From: Pseudomonas mangrovi
GTDB taxonomy: Bacteria; Pseudomonadota; Gammaproteobacteria; Pseudomonadales; Pseudomonadaceae
Reading direction: 5' to 3'
Assembly (NCBI RefSeq): GCF_003052585.1
Contig: NZ_QASN01000020.1
Span: forward strand, 310,001 to 374,000
DNA: 64,000 bases
The position numbers were made by a program, and so were the translations under genes. The notes under the pieces were generated by a model. That model was not told the DNA's origin. It ran no database searches and saw nothing but the letters and a program-made list of their open reading frames with translations. Below are positions 34,549 through 44,411 of this stretch, piece after piece; the stretch's first letter is position 1; the number at the start of each line of letters is the position of its first letter.

Positions 34549-35424
34549 TCAGCGACTGCGCTGACGCAGCGCTTCGATACGATCGTCCAGCGGCGGGTGG
34601 GTCATGAACAGCTGGGCGAAGCCGGATTTCTTCGCCGAGTTGATGCCGAACGCGGTCAGGCTGTCCGGCATATGGACCGGCAGGCCCTGCTCTGCCTTCA
34701 GGCGCTGCAGGGCGCCGATCATCGCAGCGGTGCCGGCCAGCTGTGCGCCGGCTTCGTCGGCACGGAACTCGCGGCGGCGCGAGAACCACATGACGATGAT
34801 GCTGGCGAGAATGCCCAGTACCACCTCGGCAAAGAGGGTGGCGATCCAGAAGCCGGGGCCGTGGCCGTCCTCGTTCTTGAGGATCGCCTTGTCGACGAAG
34901 TTGCCGAAGATCCGCGCGAAGAACATCACGAAGGTGTTCACCACACCCTGGATCAGCGCCAGGGTGACCATGTCGCCATTGGCGACGTGGCCGATCTCGT
35001 GGGCCAGGACGGCGCGCACCTCGTCCGGCGAAAAACGCTCCAGCAGCCCCTGGCTGACGGCGACCAGTGCATCGTTGCGGTTCCAGCCGGTGGCGAAGGC
35101 GTTGGCGGCGTGGTCGGGAAAGATGCCCACCTCGGGCATCTTGATGCCGGCCTCGCGGGACAGTTGCTCGACGGTCTGCAGCAGCCATTGCTCGTGGCGG
35201 GTCTGCGGCTGGGTGATGACCTGGGTGCGAGTGCCCATCTTCGCCATCCACTTCGACAGCAGCAGCGAAATGATCGAGCCGGCGAAGCCGAACACGGCGC
35301 AGAACACCAGCAGGCTGCCGTAGTTCTGCCCGGTGAAGCGATCGACGCCGAGCAGTTTGAGGGTGATGCTGGCGATGACCAGGATGGCCATGTTGGTGGC
35401 CAGGAATAGAAAGATGCGCATCAT
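34549..35424 (-). CDS. htpX: Membrane zinc metalloprotease HtpX
   Basis: This 291-residue M48 protease degrades misfolded membrane proteins together with FtsH. It has two N-terminal transmembrane helices (about 4-24 and 36-56) and the zinc site HEIGH at 142-146. A further membrane pair lies near 155-215, and the third ligand Glu is in [16 protein letters not shown] lies upstream of the ATG. Heat-shock/CpxR control is known in E. coli but no site is asserted here. Confidence 0.95.
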   Translation of the reverse strand: MMRIFLFLATNMAILVIASITLKLLGVDRFTGQNYGSLLVFCAVFGFAGSIISLLLSKWMAKMGTRTQVITQPQTRHEQWLLQTVEQLSREAGIKMPEVGIFPDHAANAFATGWNRNDALVAVSQGLLERFSPDEVRAVLAHEIGHVANGDMVTLALIQGVVNTFVMFFARIFGNFVDKAILKNEDGHGPGFWIATLFAEVVLGILASIIVMWFSRRREFRADEAGAQLAGTAAMIGALQRLKAEQGLPVHMPDSLTAFGINSAKKSGFAQLFMTHPPLDDRIEALRQRSR

Positions 35425-35509
35425 CAGGCGACGCTCTCCAGGAAGCGGGAAGAGGAATGATGCGGGCTATATAAGGGGGGCGCCCAGGCCTTTCAACCGA
35501 GCGACCATT

Positions 35510-35962
35510 TCAAGCTGTGTCGGCCGTGCCAGAGCTTCTCGGTTCGAACAGCAGGCGAGTGAGGCGGGCGATCCGCTCGCTGGAGTGGCTGGCAATGGCC
35601 TCGCGCAGCTGATAGGCCAGGGTGGCGTGCACGCGGCGCACGCTCGGAGGCAGTTCCTCGCCGGCATGGGCCAGGTGCGGAATGCTGCGGGTCAGGCGCA
35701 GGAAGCCCTTCTCGCTGAGTACCGCCTGGTCGATGGCGTCGTAGGCGATGGTCGACTCGTAGCGCAGATAGCCCTCGTCGGCCAGCCACAGCAGCGTACC
35801 CAGGCAGCTCTGGTGGCGCTTGGTCGGCAGGCCGAACTCGTCCGGCTCCTCGCGGCCGATGAGGTCTTCGACATAGATCGCCGCCTTGCGCGGAAATGCC
35901 TGGTAGAGCATCAGCAGGGCGCTGGCGGCGTCCTTGTAGAAATCGTCGATCTGCAGATCCAT
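35510..35962 (-). CDS. Conserved hypothetical protein next to alaA
   Basis: This 150-residue soluble protein looks largely helical. Its order (IYVEDLIGREEPDEFGLPTKRHQSCLGTLLWLADEGYLRYEST) resembles a winged-helix-like layout, which is only an impression. It starts 16 nt after the alaA stop and is probably cotranscribed. The same neighbour order is recalled in P. aeruginosa (PA2829 between PA2828 and htpX). Confidence 0.75.
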   Translation of the reverse strand: MDLQIDDFYKDAASALLMLYQAFPRKAAIYVEDLIGREEPDEFGLPTKRHQSCLGTLLWLADEGYLRYESTIAYDAIDQAVLSEKGFLRLTRSIPHLAHAGEELPPSVRRVHATLAYQLREAIASHSSERIARLTRLLFEPRSSGTADTA

Positions 35963-35978
35963 GTGCGCTGGGGCCGGC

Positions 35979-37190
35979 CTACTGGCTGTAGGTCTTGAGG
36001 AAGTTGCCGATGCGGCCGATGGCCTGCTCCAGGTCGTCGACGCGGGGCAGGGTGACTACCCGGAAGTGATCCGGCCAGGGCCAGTTGAACGCGGTGCCCT
36101 GGACCACCAGCAGCTTTTCCGAGAGCAGCAGATCGAGCACGAATTTCTCGTCGTTATGGATCGGGCAGATCTTCGGATCGATCTTCGGAAAGGCGTAGAG
36201 CGCGCCCATCGGCTTGACGCAGCTGACGCCGGGGATGTCGTTGAGCAACTCCCAGGCGCGGTTGCGCTGCTCCAGCAGGCGACCCGGTGGCAGCACCAGG
36301 TCGTTGATGCTCTGGTAGCCGCCCAGCGCCGTCTGGATCGCGTGCTGCGCCGGGACGTTGGCGCACAGGCGCATGTTGGCGAGGATGTCGATGCCTTCGA
36401 TATAGCTCTGCGCCTTGTGCTTGGGCCCGGAGATGGCCACCCAGCCGGAGCGGAAGCCGGCGACGCGGTAGCTCTTGGACAGGCCGTTGAAGGTCAGACA
36501 GAGTACGTCGGGGGCCAGCGAGGCGGTGCAGATATGCACGGCCTGGTCGTAAAGAATCTTGTCGTAGATCTCGTCGGAGAACAGCACCAGGTTGTGCTGG
36601 CGCGCCAGCTCGACCATGCCTTCGAGTACTTCCTTCGAATACACGGCGCCGGTCGGGTTGTTCGGGTTGATCAGCACCAGGGCGCGGGTATTGGGGGTGA
36701 TCTTGGCCTTGATGTCGGCCAGGTCGGGCCACCAGTTGGCCTGCTCGTCGCACAGGTAGTGCACCGGCTTGCCGCCGGCCAGGCTCACGGCAGCGGTCCA
36801 CAGCGGGTAGTCAGGCGCCGGGATCAGTACTTCGTCGCCGTTGTTGAGCAACGCCTGCATGCACATCACGATCAGCTCGGAAACACCGTTGCCCAGGTAG
36901 ATGTCTTCGATGGTGATGCCTTCCACCTGCTTCTGCTGGTAGTACTGCATCACTGCCTTGCGCGCGCTGAACAGACCCTTGGAGTCGCTGTAGCCCTGGG
37001 CGGTGGGCAGGTTGCGGATCACATCCTGGAGGATCTCTTCCGGCGCCTCGAAGCCGAACGGCGCGGGGTTGCCGATGTTCAGCTTGAGGATGCGCTGGCC
37101 TTCGTCTTCCAGGCGCTTGGCATGCTTGAGCACCGGGCCGCGAATGTCGTAACAGACGTTGGCGAGCTTGTTGGATTTGCTGATCTGCAT
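35979..37190 (-). CDS. alaA: Glutamate-pyruvate aminotransferase, AlaA type
   Basis: This 403-residue class I aminotransferase makes alanine from pyruvate and glutamate. PLP Lys is K239 in FNGLSKSYRVAGFRSGW. Other anchors are NIGNPAPFGFEAP near 38-50, PNNPTG at 176-181 and SDEIYD at 205-210. The start MQISKSNKLANVCYDIRGPV matches the family. The frame remains open to 37658 but the upstream portion lies over msrB and is a shadow. Confidence 0.92.
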   Translation of the reverse strand: MQISKSNKLANVCYDIRGPVLKHAKRLEDEGQRILKLNIGNPAPFGFEAPEEILQDVIRNLPTAQGYSDSKGLFSARKAVMQYYQQKQVEGITIEDIYLGNGVSELIVMCMQALLNNGDEVLIPAPDYPLWTAAVSLAGGKPVHYLCDEQANWWPDLADIKAKITPNTRALVLINPNNPTGAVYSKEVLEGMVELARQHNLVLFSDEIYDKILYDQAVHICTASLAPDVLCLTFNGLSKSYRVAGFRSGWVAISGPKHKAQSYIEGIDILANMRLCANVPAQHAIQTALGGYQSINDLVLPPGRLLEQRNRAWELLNDIPGVSCVKPMGALYAFPKIDPKICPIHNDEKFVLDLLLSEKLLVVQGTAFNWPWPDHFRVVTLPRVDDLEQAIGRIGNFLKTYSQ

Positions 37191-37343
37191 CGATGTGATC
37201 CCGAAATGGATGTCGCCACGCGAGCCAGGGGCGGGCCTTGGCACTGATGAGACGCGGGTGACAGACTGGGGGCGAATCATACGTTGCGGCCCGAGCGACG
37301 GCCAAGGCCGCTGCGGGCTTTTTTCCTCAAGTTGGAGAGCACA

Positions 37344-37742
37344 ATGAACAGAATCGAGAAGCCGCTGGAGCAATGGCGCGAGGAACTGCCGGACGAGTCG
37401 TTCCAGGTGTGTCGGTTGGCGGCTACCGAAAGGCCCTTTACCGGCCGCTATCACGCCACCAAGACGCCGGGCGTCTATCACTGCATCTGTTGCGATACAC
37501 CGCTGTTCGACTCCCGCGCCAAGTTCGACTCCGGTTGTGGCTGGCCCAGCTACTTTGCGCCGATTGACCCGCAGGCGATTACCGAGCGTGAGGACCTCAG
37601 CCACGGGATGCGCCGGGTCGAGGTGCTCTGTGCGCGCTGCGCTGCACATCTGGGGCATGTGTTCGAGGATGGTCCGGCGCCGACCGGGCTGCGCTACTGC
37701 ATCAACTCCGTGGCGCTGCGCCTGGTGCCGCGCGAGGAGTAG
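37344..37742 (+). CDS. msrB: Peptide methionine (R)-S-oxide reductase
   Basis: This 132-residue MsrB repairs methionine-R-sulfoxide. Zinc ligands are Cys47/Cys50 and Cys96/Cys99. The catalytic Cys119 lies in RYCINSVAL and the substrate site in [14 protein letters not shown] precedes the ATG. With gpx and the OhrR-like regulator downstream it forms an oxidative-defence cluster. Confidence 0.95.
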   Translation: MNRIEKPLEQWREELPDESFQVCRLAATERPFTGRYHATKTPGVYHCICCDTPLFDSRAKFDSGCGWPSYFAPIDPQAITEREDLSHGMRRVEVLCARCAAHLGHVFEDGPAPTGLRYCINSVALRLVPREE

Positions 37743-37821
37743 GGTGGATCAGTAATGGATTGTGTGCAATTTAATGTGGCGCTACTATTGCGCCTTTCCC
37801 GCAGCTGCTGAGGTGATCGCC

Positions 37822-38304
37822 ATGAGCGACGCGCTTTTCGAAATCCCCTTCAATACCCCGCGTGGCGAGCAGAAGACCCTTGCCGACTTCGATGGCAAGG
37901 CCGTGCTGGTCGTCAACACCGCGAGCAAGTGCGGCTTCACCCCGCAGTACAAGGGGCTTGAGGAGTTGTGGAAACGCTATGGCGAGCGTGGCCTGGTGGT
38001 GCTCGGGTTTCCCTGCAATCAGTTCGGCAAGCAGGAGCCGGGTAGTGCCGAAACCATCTCCGAGTTCTGCGAGCTGAACTACGGCGTGAGTTTCCCGCTG
38101 CTGAGCAAGATCGAGGTCAACGGTTCCGACGCACACCCGCTGTTCACCGAGCTCAAGCGTCGCGCGCCGGGTCTGCTGGGTAGCAAGGGGGTGAAGTGGA
38201 ACTTCACCAAGTTCCTGGTCGACGCCAACGGCAAGGTCAAGCGCTTCGCGCCGACTACCACGCCCGAGCAACTGGCCGGTGAGATCGAGGCGCTGCTGGA
38301 ATGA
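37822..38304 (+). CDS. gpx: Glutathione/thioredoxin peroxidase family protein
   Basis: This 160-residue Cys-type GPx has peroxidatic Cys37 in TASKCGFTPQY, with Gln and Trp partners in FPCNQFGKQEP and WNFTKFLV. Cys83 could be a resolving residue. It is monomer-length without the mammalian dimer insertion and probably uses thioredoxin. Its TGA overlaps the start of the MarR gene (ATGA), so the two are translationally coupled. Confidence 0.93.
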   Translation: MSDALFEIPFNTPRGEQKTLADFDGKAVLVVNTASKCGFTPQYKGLEELWKRYGERGLVVLGFPCNQFGKQEPGSAETISEFCELNYGVSFPLLSKIEVNGSDAHPLFTELKRRAPGLLGSKGVKWNFTKFLVDANGKVKRFAPTTTPEQLAGEIEALLE

Positions 38305-38759
38305 GTCACGTGCTCGAAGGTGATGCGGCGCTGCTGCTGGACAATCAGCTGTGCTTCAAGCTCTACGCGGCCTCGCGGGCGGTGATGCGTGGCTACAAGC
38401 CGATGCTCGATGCACTGGGCCTGACCTATCCGCAGTACCTGGTCATGCTGGTGCTGTGGGAGTGGCAGCGCGAGGCGCCGGCGCAGCCCACCGTCAAGGC
38501 TCTCGGCGAACGCCTTCAGCTGGATTCCGGCACCCTGACGCCACTGCTCAAGCGCCTGGAGCAGGCGGGTTTTCTACAGCGCCGGCGCTCGCCCAAGGAT
38601 GAGCGAGAAGTGCATATTGCGCTCAGCGAGGCGGGTAGTCGGCTGCGTGAGCAGGTGCCGGCGCTGCGTGAATCCCTGCTCTGCGCCCTCGGCGAAGACC
38701 CCGAAGAGCTGGCCCGCATGCGTGAAGGGCTGGATCGCCTGCTGGAACGACTGGTCTAG
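38301..38759 (+). CDS. MarR/OhrR-family peroxide-sensing repressor (OspR-like)
   Basis: This 152-residue winged-helix regulator has the reactive-Cys context LDNQLCFKLYAASRAV (Cys18), as in OhrR, and the recognition region TPLLKRLEQAGFLQRRRSPKDERE. It is coupled to gpx by a 4-nt overlap. P. aeruginosa OspR (PA2825) beside gpx PA2826 is the remembered parallel, so repression of the msrB/gpx region is a reasonable inference. Confidence 0.88.
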   Translation: MSHVLEGDAALLLDNQLCFKLYAASRAVMRGYKPMLDALGLTYPQYLVMLVLWEWQREAPAQPTVKALGERLQLDSGTLTPLLKRLEQAGFLQRRRSPKDEREVHIALSEAGSRLREQVPALRESLLCALGEDPEELARMREGLDRLLERLV

Positions 38760-38798
38760 GGTTTTTAGCCGACGCACTGGCTCAGGGTACAGCTACCT

Positions 38799-41120
38799 TC
38801 AGTCCATGCCCCTGCCGTGCAGCCAGTGTTCGAGGATCGCTACCAGTTCTTCACGGCGGAACGGCTTGGCCAGGTAATCGTTCATGCCGGCGTTCTGGCA
38901 GCGCTCGCGCTCGTCGGCCAGCGCATTGGCGGTCAGCGCGACTATCGGCAGGTTCTGCCAGGCGGGGTTCTGGCGAATTCTGCGGCTCGCCTCGTAGCCA
39001 TCCATGACCGGCATGTTGCAATCCATCAGTACCAGGTCGACCGCCTCGCGCTCCAGGCACTCGAGCGCTTCGCCGCCATGCCCTGCGACCAGTACGTCAT
39101 ACCCGAGCTTGTTCAGCATGCCCTTGGCGACCAGCTGGTTGACGTTGTTGTCCTCGACCAGCAGCACTCTGGCCAGGCGTTCCTTGCTCGCGTCGTCAGG
39201 ATTCGCTGCCGCGGTCTCCGGTAATCCGGGCTGCAGCAGGCGAGTCAATGCTGCGTGAAGTGTGGCTCGGCTCAGCGGCCGAGCCAGTTGCTCGAAGGGT
39301 GCCAGCGCTGCAACCTGCTCGATGGGCAGGAAGGTGCTGTAGACACTGACCAGCAGCAGAGGCTGGGTGCCCAGCTGGCGCAGTGGCTGAAGCGCCTCGG
39401 GGGTGTCGCAGATCAGCAGATCGCAATCGCTCAGACTCTGCGAATTGGCTTCCTCGAGGTGCAGATAGTCGATGCCCCAGGCGGGCAACAGAGCATGCAG
39501 CAGCTGATTCAGTCCACTGTTTCGAGCGCATACCGCCGCGACCCGGCCGCCGATGTTCGACAGGCGTTGCGGCGGACGTTGCGCCGGCAGCGGCAATTCC
39601 GCGATGAACTCGCTGCCGTGGCCTTCCTCGGAGCTCAGCCGCAACTGGCCGTGCATCGCCTCGCACAGGCGCAGGGTCAGCGCCAGTCCCAAACCGGTGC
39701 CGCCATATTGACGGGCGATTCCCGCGCCAGCCTGGGCGAACGGCTGAAAGATGCGCTGCTGCAGGTAGCCCGGGATGCCGATGCCGGTATCGCGCACGCG
39801 CAGACGGATGCCATCGGCAGTGGTCTCGAGAAACAGGTCGACACGACCTGCGCGGGTGAACTTGAGCGCGTTGGACAGCAGGTTGATCAGAATCTGCCGG
39901 AACCGTGTCGGGTCACCCAGCACCCGTGCGGGAACATCAGCAGCGATCAGGCAGGTGAGTTCCACCTCCGCGGCGGCATTCTGCGACAGCAGGTTCGCAG
40001 TTTCTTCCACCAGTGCCGCCGGGTCGAACTCCAGTGCTTCGAGCTCCAGCTGACCGGCCTCGAACTTGGAGAGGTCGAGAATGTCGTTGAGCAGTTCGAC
40101 CAGCATCTTGCCCGAGTCATGGGCGATGGCGAGCTGCTGGCGCTGTTCGCTGGTCAGCGGGCTGTCCAGCGTCAGTGAGAGCATGCCGAGCAGGCCATTG
40201 AGCGGCGTGCGGATCTCGTGACTCATGTTGGCCAGAAAGGCCGAGCGTGCCTGCGCGGTTTCCAGCGCCTGGCTGCGTGCGCGCTCCAGTTCCTCATTGG
40301 ACTGGGTGAGGCTGCTGTTGGCAGCCTTGAGCTCGGAGGTGCGTGCCGAAACGATGTTTTCCAGCTCGTTGAGGTAGCGGGTCAGGCGCTCTTCGGCCTG
40401 CTCGCGTTGGTCCATCTCCGCGGCGATGCTCTCCAGTTGGCGATTGGTGACCTGTACCAGTACGCCGATTTCATCGCGTTCGTGGCCTTTGGGGCAGGGC
40501 AGGCGCCTTCTTTGCGGCAGGCGCAGATCACGCTCGCTGATCGACTGGATCACGCCCTTGAGCGGCTTGGTCAGCATGAAATAGAACAGCACCAGCAGGA
40601 TCGCGGTGAGCCCGAGGGTGCGGGCGAAGCCGGCCAGCAGGGTGAGGCTGGCACGGCGCAGGAAGTTGTAGCCGAAGGCGAAGGTGTCGACCTCGATGCG
40701 CAGCCAGCCGAGGGTTTCGACAGGTACCTGGCCGACGAACAGCGCGTCTTCGAACTCCCGGCGCTCGCCGAAGAGGAAGTCGCTGACGACCCGATAGTCG
40801 CTCTGCTGGCTCGGACGGCTGGCGCTGGCGAGCTGCACGCCGGCATTGTCGACGATCTCCGCCCGGGTTACGGCCGGGGAGCGCAACAGGCCGGTGACCA
40901 GCTCGCGGGCAAGCTCCGAGTCGATGTTGTAGGCGATGCGCGCCGCCGGCTGATGGCTGATTTCCAGCAGCGCGTGGATCTCGCGGTCGATCGATGCATC
41001 CTCGCTGGCATAATCGACGCTCACCTGGATCAGGCTGAGCAGGGTGCCGAGGATGAAGGCAATCAGAACTGCGAGGCGGGCCTGTTTGAAAGACAGACGC
41101 TGAGTGGGCGAAATATCCAT
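38799..41120 (-). CDS. sagS: Hybrid sensor histidine kinase, SagS-like
   Basis: This 773-residue membrane kinase has TM1 at about 15-33 and TM2 at about 165-183, bracketing a periplasmic sensor of about 130 residues (HmsP-like). A HAMP-like region and coiled coil follow. The HisKA domain has His301 in MSHEIRTPLNG, then an HATPase domain (N box INLLSNALKFT, GTGLGLAL). The C-terminal receiver has phospho-acceptor Asp700 in LMDCNMPVMDG. There is no Hpt domain, so phosphate must pass to a separate HptB-like protein. Position beside the gpx-ospR genes matches PA2824. The start at 41120 fits the family; the frame upstream is antisense to the DUF815 gene. Confidence 0.82.
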   Translation of the reverse strand: MDISPTQRLSFKQARLAVLIAFILGTLLSLIQVSVDYASEDASIDREIHALLEISHQPAARIAYNIDSELARELVTGLLRSPAVTRAEIVDNAGVQLASASRPSQQSDYRVVSDFLFGERREFEDALFVGQVPVETLGWLRIEVDTFAFGYNFLRRASLTLLAGFARTLGLTAILLVLFYFMLTKPLKGVIQSISERDLRLPQRRRLPCPKGHERDEIGVLVQVTNRQLESIAAEMDQREQAEERLTRYLNELENIVSARTSELKAANSSLTQSNEELERARSQALETAQARSAFLANMSHEIRTPLNGLLGMLSLTLDSPLTSEQRQQLAIAHDSGKMLVELLNDILDLSKFEAGQLELEALEFDPAALVEETANLLSQNAAAEVELTCLIAADVPARVLGDPTRFRQILINLLSNALKFTRAGRVDLFLETTADGIRLRVRDTGIGIPGYLQQRIFQPFAQAGAGIARQYGGTGLGLALTLRLCEAMHGQLRLSSEEGHGSEFIAELPLPAQRPPQRLSNIGGRVAAVCARNSGLNQLLHALLPAWGIDYLHLEEANSQSLSDCDLLICDTPEALQPLRQLGTQPLLLVSVYSTFLPIEQVAALAPFEQLARPLSRATLHAALTRLLQPGLPETAAANPDDASKERLARVLLVEDNNVNQLVAKGMLNKLGYDVLVAGHGGEALECLEREAVDLVLMDCNMPVMDGYEASRRIRQNPAWQNLPIVALTANALADERERCQNAGMNDYLAKPFRREELVAILEHWLHGRGMD

Positions 41121-41229
41121 GTAGTGACCGGGCCGATCTCGTATCCGTGCGTCTGCGGCGTAGCATAGCCGATCCTGCCAGGCTGTCTGCCGCAAACTGT
41201 GCCGCAAACAAATTACCGAGGAGTGAAGC

Positions 41230-42120
41230 ATGCAAGTGTCCCTGACGGCTTTTCTGGAGAGAGCCGGTTTACTTCTCGACCGTCTCGAGCCGATGTTGCC
41301 CCCGCGAGTCTGTGCAATCGACTGGCAGTCGTGCCTGGCGGCGCGCTGGCAGCGCCAGGGCGCGCATGGATGGTTGAAACCGCTGCGGGTCGATTCCGGG
41401 TTGCAGCTAGACGATCTGCTGGGTATCGAGCGCCAGCGTGACCTGCTGCTGGCCAATACCCGCCAGTTCGTCGCCGGCATGCCGGCCAATCACGCACTGC
41501 TCTGGGGCGCGCGAGGTACCGGCAAGTCTTCACTGGTCCGGGCCCTGCTGATGCGCTTTGCCGGGCAGGGATTGCGCCTGATCGAGATCGAGCGCGACCG
41601 CCTGGTGGATCTGCCGCAGGTGGTCGAAAGCCTCGGGGCCTTGCCCCAGCGCTTCGTGCTGTTCTGTGACGATCTGTCATTCGACGCCGGGGAGGCGGAC
41701 TTTCGCGTGCTCAAGAGTGTGCTGGATGGCTCGCTCGAATGTGCTCCGGACAATGTCCTGCTGTATGCCACGTCGAATCGCCGGCATCTGCTGGCCGAAA
41801 AGCAGAGTGACAACGAGAACTGGCAGCGGGTCGACGAGGAGCTGCACCCCAGCGAGGCAGTCGAGGACCGCATTGCATTGTCCGACCGCTTCGGCCTCTG
41901 GCTGTCGTTCTATCCCTTCAGCCAGGACCACTATCTGGCGGTGGTGCGTCACTGGCTGGGGCAGATCGCCGAGGCTGCCAATTGCTCCTGGCAGTGGAGC
42001 GAGGAGCTGGAGAAGGCCGCGCTGCGCTGGGCGCTGGGGCGCGGCAATCGCAATGGCCGCTGCGCGCAGCAGTTCGCCCGACACTGGGTAGGCATGCAGT
42101 TGCTGCAGGCAGGTGGCTGA
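41230..42120 (+). CDS. DUF815 family ATPase
   Basis: This 296-residue P-loop protein has Walker A GARGTGKSS at 93-101, Walker B-like FVLFCDDLSF and ATSNRRHL. The C-terminal lid ends GRCAQQFARHW. It is divergent from sagS. The biological role of the family is not known to me. Confidence 0.88.
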   Translation: MQVSLTAFLERAGLLLDRLEPMLPPRVCAIDWQSCLAARWQRQGAHGWLKPLRVDSGLQLDDLLGIERQRDLLLANTRQFVAGMPANHALLWGARGTGKSSLVRALLMRFAGQGLRLIEIERDRLVDLPQVVESLGALPQRFVLFCDDLSFDAGEADFRVLKSVLDGSLECAPDNVLLYATSNRRHLLAEKQSDNENWQRVDEELHPSEAVEDRIALSDRFGLWLSFYPFSQDHYLAVVRHWLGQIAEAANCSWQWSEELEKAALRWALGRGNRNGRCAQQFARHWVGMQLLQAGG

Positions 42121-42208
42121 TCAGCAGATCACCGCAGACAGCTTGGCGCATGCTGCAAATCGTCGCCGCAGCAGGTGGCGCTGTTTCCGGCGGCGCCGCT
42201 GCTACCAG

Positions 42209-43270
42209 TTAGCCGATGGTCTCGACCACGTTGTCGTTGGAGTCCTTGACCAGGGTCTTTTTGACCTGCAGTACCACCCCCTTGAATGTGCTCAAGCTGT
42301 AGCGGCCTTCCTTCTGCGCCAGCGTCGATTGAATCTCGGCCAGGACGTCCGGCTGGATCTGCAGCCGCAGCCTGTTCTCTTCCATCGAGTAGCTGTTCTG
42401 TGGGGCAGGCGCGAACACTACCTTGGCATCGCCACCGATGAGGGCGAATTCCTTGCCGAAGGGCAGCCGGTAGGGCAGCAGGCCGAGCACTTCCTTGACC
42501 TGCCGCGCGTCGAGCGCGATCTGCAGTTCGGGTTTTCTCAGGAGTCGCCTGTTCTCGCTCCAGGCGAGCTGATCGACGAATACGTAGCCGGTATTGGCGC
42601 CTTCGGCAGCAGCGCCGGCAGCGAGCTTGTCTCGTACATCCCGATGTTCCAGCAGGGATCCGCGATCGAGATCGGTGAGCAGTAGCGGCAGGTGTTCGCT
42701 GAAGACATTCAATACCTTCAAGGTGCTCCACTGCTTTACCGCAAGCTCCTCATCATCGGTGATGCCCACGACCTGGAGAAACTCGACATGCCCGTTCGGT
42801 GTTGCGATGGGTGGCAGCTCCGGATCATGGGCGAAAACCACGGAACGAATGAGAGTCGGTGAGCCTGATGCGATCGGGCCGTTGGCATTCATGTAGTCCC
42901 CGTTGGCAAAGATGTTGCCGCTGTTGAAGACGTAGCGCGCCAGGTTCTGCAGGAAGTTGATGGTCCAGATGGGTGGCTCTGCTGCTTCGGCCTCGGTCTT
43001 GAGTCGCATCGTCAGCTCGAATCCCCAGCCGCTTGTCTGTGCATCCTCGGACTCCTTGTCATACAGCTCGGTAAAGCCGTAGGTGACGAAGTGCCAATGC
43101 GGAACGGGATCGAGGCGCTTGTAGACGCTGATGCCTCGAAGGGGATCGGGGCCGCCTAGTTCGTAGCTGATCAGGGTGCCGAAGTGCTTCGGCTGCTGGT
43201 CCGCATAGAGGGCAGCCAAAGCCTTGTCGATTGCATCCCAGCCTGGCGCTTGCAGGTCTTCTGGTTCCAT
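42209..43270 (-). CDS. Suppressor-of-fused (SUFU) domain protein
   Basis: This 353-residue soluble protein has a clear N-terminal SUFU domain (about 1-190: GWDAIDKALAALYADQQPKHFGTLI, DPLRGISVYKR, HWHFVTYGFTELY, WGFELTMRLK, LQNLARYVF). A C-terminal extension of about 160 residues has no assigned domain. GGAGGACTG directly precedes the ATG. Bacterial SUFU proteins are often immunity proteins of polymorphic toxins, yet no toxin gene is adjacent. Lower codon bias than neighbours and flanking repeats suggest an acquired gene. Confidence 0.85.
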   Translation of the reverse strand: MEPEDLQAPGWDAIDKALAALYADQQPKHFGTLISYELGGPDPLRGISVYKRLDPVPHWHFVTYGFTELYDKESEDAQTSGWGFELTMRLKTEAEAAEPPIWTINFLQNLARYVFNSGNIFANGDYMNANGPIASGSPTLIRSVVFAHDPELPPIATPNGHVEFLQVVGITDDEELAVKQWSTLKVLNVFSEHLPLLLTDLDRGSLLEHRDVRDKLAAGAAAEGANTGYVFVDQLAWSENRRLLRKPELQIALDARQVKEVLGLLPYRLPFGKEFALIGGDAKVVFAPAPQNSYSMEENRLRLQIQPDVLAEIQSTLAQKEGRYSLSTFKGVVLQVKKTLVKDSNDNVVETIG

Positions 43271-43619
43271 CAGTCCTCCCGGGGGCGTTGGTCGTTCTGA
43301 CTACGAAAAAATGCCGGTATCCGTGCCCGTTTCTCGGGCGCCGGCGGGCTATGCGACGGGTTGAGTCTGCGTATCGGGCCGGCCGGCAGCGGTGATCCTT
43401 CGCGTCAATACTCGCATCCTGCGACGTCCAATGATTGGTGGACAAGGCTGCGCCGTTGTTCACCCTACGCAGGGCGAGACATTCGTAGGCTGGATGGCCA
43501 AGCCATCACTTCGTGGCAAGCGGGTTGCGCGTAGCCAGCCATCACGACCGAGGTAGGGGCGATATACGACAGCCAAGGGGCGCGGTGCCTGGCCCGGTGA
43601 GCGAGGCTTCTGGGCCGTC
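43271..43619. repeat. Intergenic region with GTAGGGTGRACAACG-type repeats
   Basis: On the minus strand, 43471-43430 carries GTAGGGTGAACAACGGCG followed by CAGCCTTGTCCACC, a repeat type common between pseudomonad genes. A related GTAGGCTGGATGGCCAAGCC block lies near 43487-43507 on the plus strand. No gene is seen. Confidence 0.6.
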
Positions 43620-44411
43620 TCAGTCGTAGATGTTCTTTTTCTTCCACTCGTCGTCGCCTTCGATCGCTTCCAGGCCGTCGGCCAGTTCGCTGTGCTCGTC
43701 AGCGGAAGGTGCGGTCTGTTGCAGCACCAGTGCATTGGCGCGCTGGAGCTGGCGCTGCAGCAGCTGCATTTGCTGCTGATAGCGCTCCCGGTCGGGCTGC
43801 TTGGTCAGATACTGCACGCCGCGCTCGAACGCCAGGCGCGCTTGCCCCGGCTGATTCTGCTGCAGAAATGCCATGCCCATGTTGCTGAACAGTTCGATGT
43901 GCAGCAGGTTGAGCAGATGGCGAATTTCGCGGCTCCAGTTCTTGCTTTCCGCGGCGCCGAGAACGCCGATCTGATTGGCGTGCGCGATCTGTCCATGCAG
44001 GCCCTCGAGCTGGAAGCGCGCCTCTTTGGCCATGGCTTCATTGAGAATCTGCCGCGGTGGGTTGCCAACCTTGATCGCATCGCCCAGGCCGATCTGGGCC
44101 TGCAGCTCCTGCATGCGCGGGCGCAGCGCGGCGTTGCCCTTGTCCAGGGGTAACAGTTGTTCGAGGTAGTAGAGCTGCAGGCGGGTGAGTAGCAGTTTCA
44201 GGGGAGGCGACATCAGCTGCCCGGGAAACGCCTCGGAGAGGTTTTCGCAGCGGCGCAGCCGGTCGGACAGGTCTGCCTTGCGCCGGGCCCGTTCGAGTTT
44301 GTTGTTTTCGACGATATGGTTGAAATAGCCGATGGCGATCAGCACCACGATGCCGGCTACTACCAACAGGGTTATCAGCAGTGGAGACACCGGATTCACC
44401 TCATTGAGCAC
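43620..44411 (-). CDS. Membrane-anchored coiled-coil/TPR-like hypothetical protein
   Basis: This 263-residue protein has one N-terminal transmembrane segment (about 10-28, LLITLLVVAGIVVLIAIGY) and then a long helical cytoplasmic part. A TPR-like stretch lies at about 150-200 (LLNLLHIELFSNMGMAFLQQNQPGQARLAFERGVQYL) and a Q-rich coil at 205-225. The start codon is GTG; a second GTG at 44390 with GAGG upstream is possible. It lies beside the tRNA-Glu/Gly pair, as a similar gene does in P. aeruginosa. Confidence 0.8.
   Translation of the reverse strand: MLNEVNPVSPLLITLLVVAGIVVLIAIGYFNHIVENNKLERARRKADLSDRLRRCENLSEAFPGQLMSPPLKLLLTRLQLYYLEQLLPLDKGNAALRPRMQELQAQIGLGDAIKVGNPPRQILNEAMAKEARFQLEGLHGQIAHANQIGVLGAAESKNWSREIRHLLNLLHIELFSNMGMAFLQQNQPGQARLAFERGVQYLTKQPDRERYQQQMQLLQRQLQRANALVLQQTAPSADEHSELADGLEAIEGDDEWKKKNIYD

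Noticed and set aside
35979..37658. Extended 559-residue form of the alaA product
   Set aside because: The extra N-terminal part overlaps msrB and lacks any ribosome site; the family N-terminus is at 37190.
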